NCBI GenBank assembly: GCA_021730285.1
Contig: CP082962.1
Span: 558,001-622,000 of the forward strand
Source: Desulfovibrio sp. JY
Lineage (GTDB): Bacteria > Desulfobacterota > Desulfovibrionia > Desulfovibrionales > Desulfovibrionaceae
Direction: 5' to 3'
Length of the DNA: 64,000 bases
The notes under the pieces: generated by a model
The model's input: the letters and a program-made list of their open reading frames with translations, nothing else
Told to the model about the DNA's origin: nothing
The model's database searches: none
Shown here: positions 60,776 to 64,000 of the stretch, piece by piece
How positions within the stretch are numbered: the first letter of the stretch is position 1
Layout of the letters: every line of letters begins with the position of its first letter
Position numbers and translations under genes: made by a program

Positions 60776-62458
60776 ATGCCGCAAGTGGAAGTGTTTCCTC
60801 GAGAAAAACCCGACAGGCGCTTTCTGCCGGATATTCCCACCAAAAGCGCTTCCCGAAGAAGTTCCGACACCCGCTATTTCTCCGAGGGAAAGGTCGACGT
60901 CTACTCCAGCAACGGCAAGTACCGCTATTGCTCGGGCCGCATCATCAACCTGTCCGAAAGCGGCATGCTCATCGAGCCCGACCGCAAGCTGCGCGTGGGC
61001 GACAAGGTGGTGCTGCGCTTCTTCCTGGCCGCCGGGACCATGCCCGAAGGCTACGAGTCCTTCGTCAAGCTGCCGGCCCGGGTGGTGCGTCTCGACGCTT
61101 CCCTGGGAGGCGCGGCCTTCACCTTCGAAAAAAACCTCACCGAATACCTGCGCCGCCGCCGCTGGCGCTACTTCGAAGCGGCCTCGCTGCTCGGCATTAT
61201 GCTCACCCTTGTCGGGGTGTGGTTCATCAAAAAGGAAAGCATCTTCTACTTCTGGTTCGACGTGCCGATCTTTCTCTACGGCCTGTGCGCGCTTTTCTAC
61301 CTGCTCTCGCGGTTTTTCTTCGCCGCCCTGTACCGGCCCTACCCCGTGGACCCGCAGTTCACCCCCTCGGTCACCATCGTCATTCCCTGCTTCAACGAGG
61401 AGGAATGGATCGAAAAGACCGTGCGCGGCTGCCTCAACCAGCAGTATCCCGAGGACCGTTTGCAGTTGATCGTGGTCGACGACGGCAGTTCGGATGGCAC
61501 CCTGGCCGTGCTCAAAGAGGTCCGGGACAAGATCTACGACGAGGTCGGCGAACGCTTCACCATCCACGCCTTCCCCAAAAACCGGGGCAAGCGCCACGCC
61601 ATGGCCGCCGGCGCGCGCATGGCCACCGGCGACATGGTGGTCTTCGTCGACTCCGACAGCTTCCTGCAGCCCCTGTCCATCTTAAACGTGGTCCAGCCCC
61701 TCAAGAACCCCAAAGTGGGGGCATCCACCGGCCGCTGCGAAGTGGAAAACAAGTGGACCAACCTGCTGACCAAGATGCAGGCCGTGCGCTACTTCGTGGG
61801 CTTTCGCATCTTCAAGGCCGCCGAAAGCATCTTCGACACCGTCACCTGCCTGTCCGGCCCCCTGGCCTGCTACCGGCGCGACGTGCTCATGCGCTACCTC
61901 GACGCCTGGGAGCACCAGACCTACCTGGGCCAGCCGGCCACCTTCGGCGACGACCGCAGCCTCACCAATTTCGTGCTGACCAGCCATTACGCCGTCTACC
62001 AGCACTCGGCCGTGACCCACACCATCGTGCCTTCCACCTACCACACGTTTTACACCCAGCAGATGCGCTGGAAACGCTCCTGGCTGCGCGAGAGCCTCAA
62101 GGCGAGCCTGTTCATGTGGCGCAAGGAACCTTTCATGGCCATCTCCTTCTACCTGGGCCTGCTGTTGCCGGTGTTGGCCCCGTTCGTGGTGCTGCGGGCC
62201 TTCATCTTCGTGCCCGCCGCCTACGGCGTGTGGCCCATCACCTACATCGCGGGCGTTTTTTTCATGAGCATGCTCATGTGCACCTCGTACCTTTTTCTCA
62301 AGCGCTCGAACCTGTGGCTCTACGGCGTGCCGTTCTGCTTTTTCTACCTCACGGTGCTGTTGTGGCAGATCCTGTGGGCCCTGCTCACCTTCTGGCAATC
62401 CAACTGGGGCACCCGGCCTTCCTCCCATGACACCCATGACGCGGGGGAGATGTCATGA
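60776..62458 (+). CDS. PilZ-domain processive GT2 polysaccharide synthase
   Basis: The protein has 560 residues. The N-terminal PilZ-like domain (about 25-120) has NLSESG (58-63, the D/NxSxxG c-di-GMP motif) and an Arg pair, R28 and R33, spaced one residue wider than the usual RxxxR. Two membrane helices (about 135-155 and 160-185) lead into the GT2 domain: IPCFNEEEWIEK, VVDDGSSDGT, VDSDSF, the GDDRSL acceptor site and QQMRW (428-432, QxxRW), typical of processive synthases such as hyaluronan/NodC/cellulose types. Three or more C-terminal helices complete the pore. It is presumably activated by c-di-GMP. The next gene overlaps by ATGA. Confidence 0.87.
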   Translation: MPQVEVFPREKPDRRFLPDIPTKSASRRSSDTRYFSEGKVDVYSSNGKYRYCSGRIINLSESGMLIEPDRKLRVGDKVVLRFFLAAGTMPEGYESFVKLPARVVRLDASLGGAAFTFEKNLTEYLRRRRWRYFEAASLLGIMLTLVGVWFIKKESIFYFWFDVPIFLYGLCALFYLLSRFFFAALYRPYPVDPQFTPSVTIVIPCFNEEEWIEKTVRGCLNQQYPEDRLQLIVVDDGSSDGTLAVLKEVRDKIYDEVGERFTIHAFPKNRGKRHAMAAGARMATGDMVVFVDSDSFLQPLSILNVVQPLKNPKVGASTGRCEVENKWTNLLTKMQAVRYFVGFRIFKAAESIFDTVTCLSGPLACYRRDVLMRYLDAWEHQTYLGQPATFGDDRSLTNFVLTSHYAVYQHSAVTHTIVPSTYHTFYTQQMRWKRSWLRESLKASLFMWRKEPFMAISFYLGLLLPVLAPFVVLRAFIFVPAAYGVWPITYIAGVFFMSMLMCTSYLFLKRSNLWLYGVPFCFFYLTVLLWQILWALLTFWQSNWGTRPSSHDTHDAGEMS

Positions 62459-64000
62459 GAAAGTTCCTGCGCTACCTCTTCCAGTACGCCATCCTGGCCG
62501 TCGCCGGCTTCCTCATCTACCAGACGGCCTTCAAGCGGGACACGCCGCCGCAGCACCACCGCGACCAATGGACCCAGCGCGAGGGCTTCATGGCCATCTC
62601 CTACGGGGGCCTGAGCCTCGACGAGAAGTCCAAAACGCTCACCAGCAAAAAACGGCTGCGCGAGCAGCTTTCCGCCCTGGCCAAGGCCGGCTACCAGACC
62701 GTCACCACAAAGGACGTAAAGAACTTCTACGACGCCGACGGGCCGTTGCCCGACAAGGCCCTCTACCTGATGTTCGAGGGCGGCCGCAAAGACAGCGTCC
62801 TTTTCAGCCAGCCCATCCTGGTGCAAACGGGCTATAACGCCTCGCTCTATCTTTCCGGCGACGTGGTGACGGGGTGGAACCGCTTTTTCGTGCGCTCCGA
62901 CGAACTGCGCAAGGTTGCGGCCAATCCCTTCTGGGACGTGAACTCCATGGGTTTCCATTCGAAGCTCATCAACGAAACGCCCGAGGGCGGGTACGCCTAC
63001 TACCTGACCGCCCGCCTCGACGCCCGGGACGGCAAGCCCGGGGAGACGCCGGAAGCCTTCGCCGCCCGGGTGGCCGCCGATTACAAGCAGGCCTACGCCA
63101 CCATCACCGACGAAACGGGCAAGCCGCCCCTCGGCTATCTCTTCATGCCGGCCAACACGCTCGGCGTGAGCCTGCCGCCGGCCATCGCCGCCCCCAACGA
63201 CGCAGGCCTCGACCGGTATTTTCCGGTCGCCTTCACCCGGGTGGGCGAATCGTACAATTCCCGGCAGGCCGATCCCCGCCGGCTGGCCCGGTTGCAGATC
63301 GACCCGACCTGGAGCCCCGACCGCCTGTTGCTCGAGATCGAATCGCGCCTGCCCAGAAGCAGCTTCCTGGATTTTTCCAACTCGGTCCTGCGCGGCCTGT
63401 GGCAGGTCGGCACCGGTGCCATTACGGCGAACGGCCAGGGGCTGACGCTGGCCAATCCGGCCGGCAAGGACGGCTTCGCCCTGCTTCGCGGCACCGAAGG
63501 GTTCGAGAATTTCCTGTGCCGGGTCAAGGTCGTGCCCGCCCGGGGCGGCGCGGCGCTCATCTATCTGCGCTACCGCAACAGCGGCTCCTACGTCCGCATC
63601 CAGGTCACCGAGGACCAGGTCATCGTGCGCGAGAAAAACGAGCATGCCCTAAACACCCTCGTCAACTACGTCCTGCCCGTGGACCAGACCGGCCCGGTGG
63701 ACCTCGACTGCTGCGTGAAAAATAACCGCCTGCTCATGCGCGTCGGCGGCAAGGACATAAGCCCCTACCCCATCCCCCTGACCGCCGGCACCGAGCGGGG
63801 CAGCTTCGCCCTGGGCGCGCTCGGCGAGAAGGGCGAGCACAAGGCGGCCTTCAGCGACCTGCGCCTGACCACCTTCCCGCCACGTTGGCTTGCGGCCCCG
63901 TCCCTGGCCGACGCGTCCCTGGACAACGTGCGCACCCTGACCGCCATGGTGCTGCCGGCGACGACCCTGACCGCCGATCCGGTGACCAATGCCGCCGCCC
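62455..64000 (+). CDS. Deacetylase-like exopolysaccharide protein, degenerate active site (partial)
   Basis: The frame is open from 62455 to the window edge (515 codons, no stop). One N-terminal membrane helix (about 8-24) precedes a NodB-like region at about 40-180: FMAISYGGLS, ALYLMFEGGRKDS where a working deacetylase has TFDDG, and MGFHSKL in place of the SxxxH-H block. The metal-binding Asp residues are missing, so catalysis is doubtful. From about 300 a beta-sandwich, lectin-like region follows (RVKVVPARGGAALIYLRYR). It overlaps the synthase stop (ATGA) and is probably its periplasmic partner in polymer export or binding. Confidence 0.72.
   Translation, partial: MRKFLRYLFQYAILAVAGFLIYQTAFKRDTPPQHHRDQWTQREGFMAISYGGLSLDEKSKTLTSKKRLREQLSALAKAGYQTVTTKDVKNFYDADGPLPDKALYLMFEGGRKDSVLFSQPILVQTGYNASLYLSGDVVTGWNRFFVRSDELRKVAANPFWDVNSMGFHSKLINETPEGGYAYYLTARLDARDGKPGETPEAFAARVAADYKQAYATITDETGKPPLGYLFMPANTLGVSLPPAIAAPNDAGLDRYFPVAFTRVGESYNSRQADPRRLARLQIDPTWSPDRLLLEIESRLPRSSFLDFSNSVLRGLWQVGTGAITANGQGLTLANPAGKDGFALLRGTEGFENFLCRVKVVPARGGAALIYLRYRNSGSYVRIQVTEDQVIVREKNEHALNTLVNYVLPVDQTGPVDLDCCVKNNRLLMRVGGKDISPYPIPLTAGTERGSFALGALGEKGEHKAAFSDLRLTTFPPRWLAAPSLADASLDNVRTLTAMVLPATTLTADPVTNAAA

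Overview
The window is GC-rich, densely coded chromosomal DNA. Gene content and style point to a nitrogen-fixing, sulfate-reducing Desulfovibrionaceae, probably of the Solidesulfovibrio / Desulfovibrio magneticus-carbinolicus-fructosivorans type. The reasons are a cluster-III type NifH, several sigma54 (-24/-12) promoters, many small envelope and regulatory genes, and intergenic palindromic repeats of the GGGGTCCGGGGGG kind. The organism assignment is inferred from these traits; no database was searched. No tRNA, rRNA, CRISPR array, prophage or complete insertion sequence was seen.

Layout. 0-7.6 kb: envelope and housekeeping genes (NlpC/P60 lipoprotein, YgjP-type protease, RNase R, periplasmic binding protein). 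7.8-13.1 kb: signalling genes (hybrid histidine kinase, then an OmpR/PhoB-family response regulator and its kinase), followed directly by a tandem array of three candidate small RNAs with identical promoter geometry. 13.2-20.1 kb: minus-strand information-processing block (plsC, rnj, a FAH-family hydrolase, rpsB, tsf, pyrH, frr, uppS). 20.3-33.9 kb: plus-strand glycan region (CheY-like regulator, CBM48 protein, glycosyltransferases, prmA, UDP-glucuronate decarboxylase, two membrane GT2 enzymes, a B12-type radical SAM protein, another GT2, two CDP-paratose-2-epimerase-like SDRs, TPR protein). 33.9-40.1 kb: mnmE, an aminotransferase, a glycosyltransferase, phosphofructokinase and cobT. 40.1-43.2 kb: a palindrome-rich intergenic cassette, an HlyD-like adaptor, a lone nifH with a sigma54 promoter and, just upstream of it, a candidate sigma54-driven small RNA. 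43.2-52 kb: SGNH hydrolase, lipoprotein, YkgJ protein, aroK, gmhA, fmdB, hemC, membrane protein, iron alcohol dehydrogenase and a Gly/Thr-rich repeat protein. 52.1-57.4 kb: a MITE-like palindrome, the marR-emrA-emrB efflux operon, divergent mntH and a small exported protein. 58.2-64 kb: upp-uraA with a 33-residue membrane ORF, then a sigma54-preceded PilZ-GT2 polysaccharide synthase and a degenerate deacetylase-like partner that runs off the window.

How the parts may work together. The strongest new candidate is the two-component system at 10.4-12.4 kb with the sRNA triplet after it. Each sRNA unit has three direct repeats at 11-bp spacing ending exactly 10 bp before a -10 hexamer, the arrangement used by PhoB/OmpR-class activators. 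Each unit also has a C-rich (anti-Shine-Dalgarno) stretch and its own intrinsic terminator. A fourth sRNA candidate with a CCUCCUCCU loop lies beside nifH behind a -24/-12 promoter. These suggest a layer of C-rich antisense-type RNAs tied to sensor and nitrogen/sigma54 control. The glycan region and the terminal PilZ-synthase operon point to a large investment in surface polysaccharide. Two composite palindromic elements near the 3' ends of minus-strand genes (1-190 and 40.38-40.58 kb) are related copies of one repeat.
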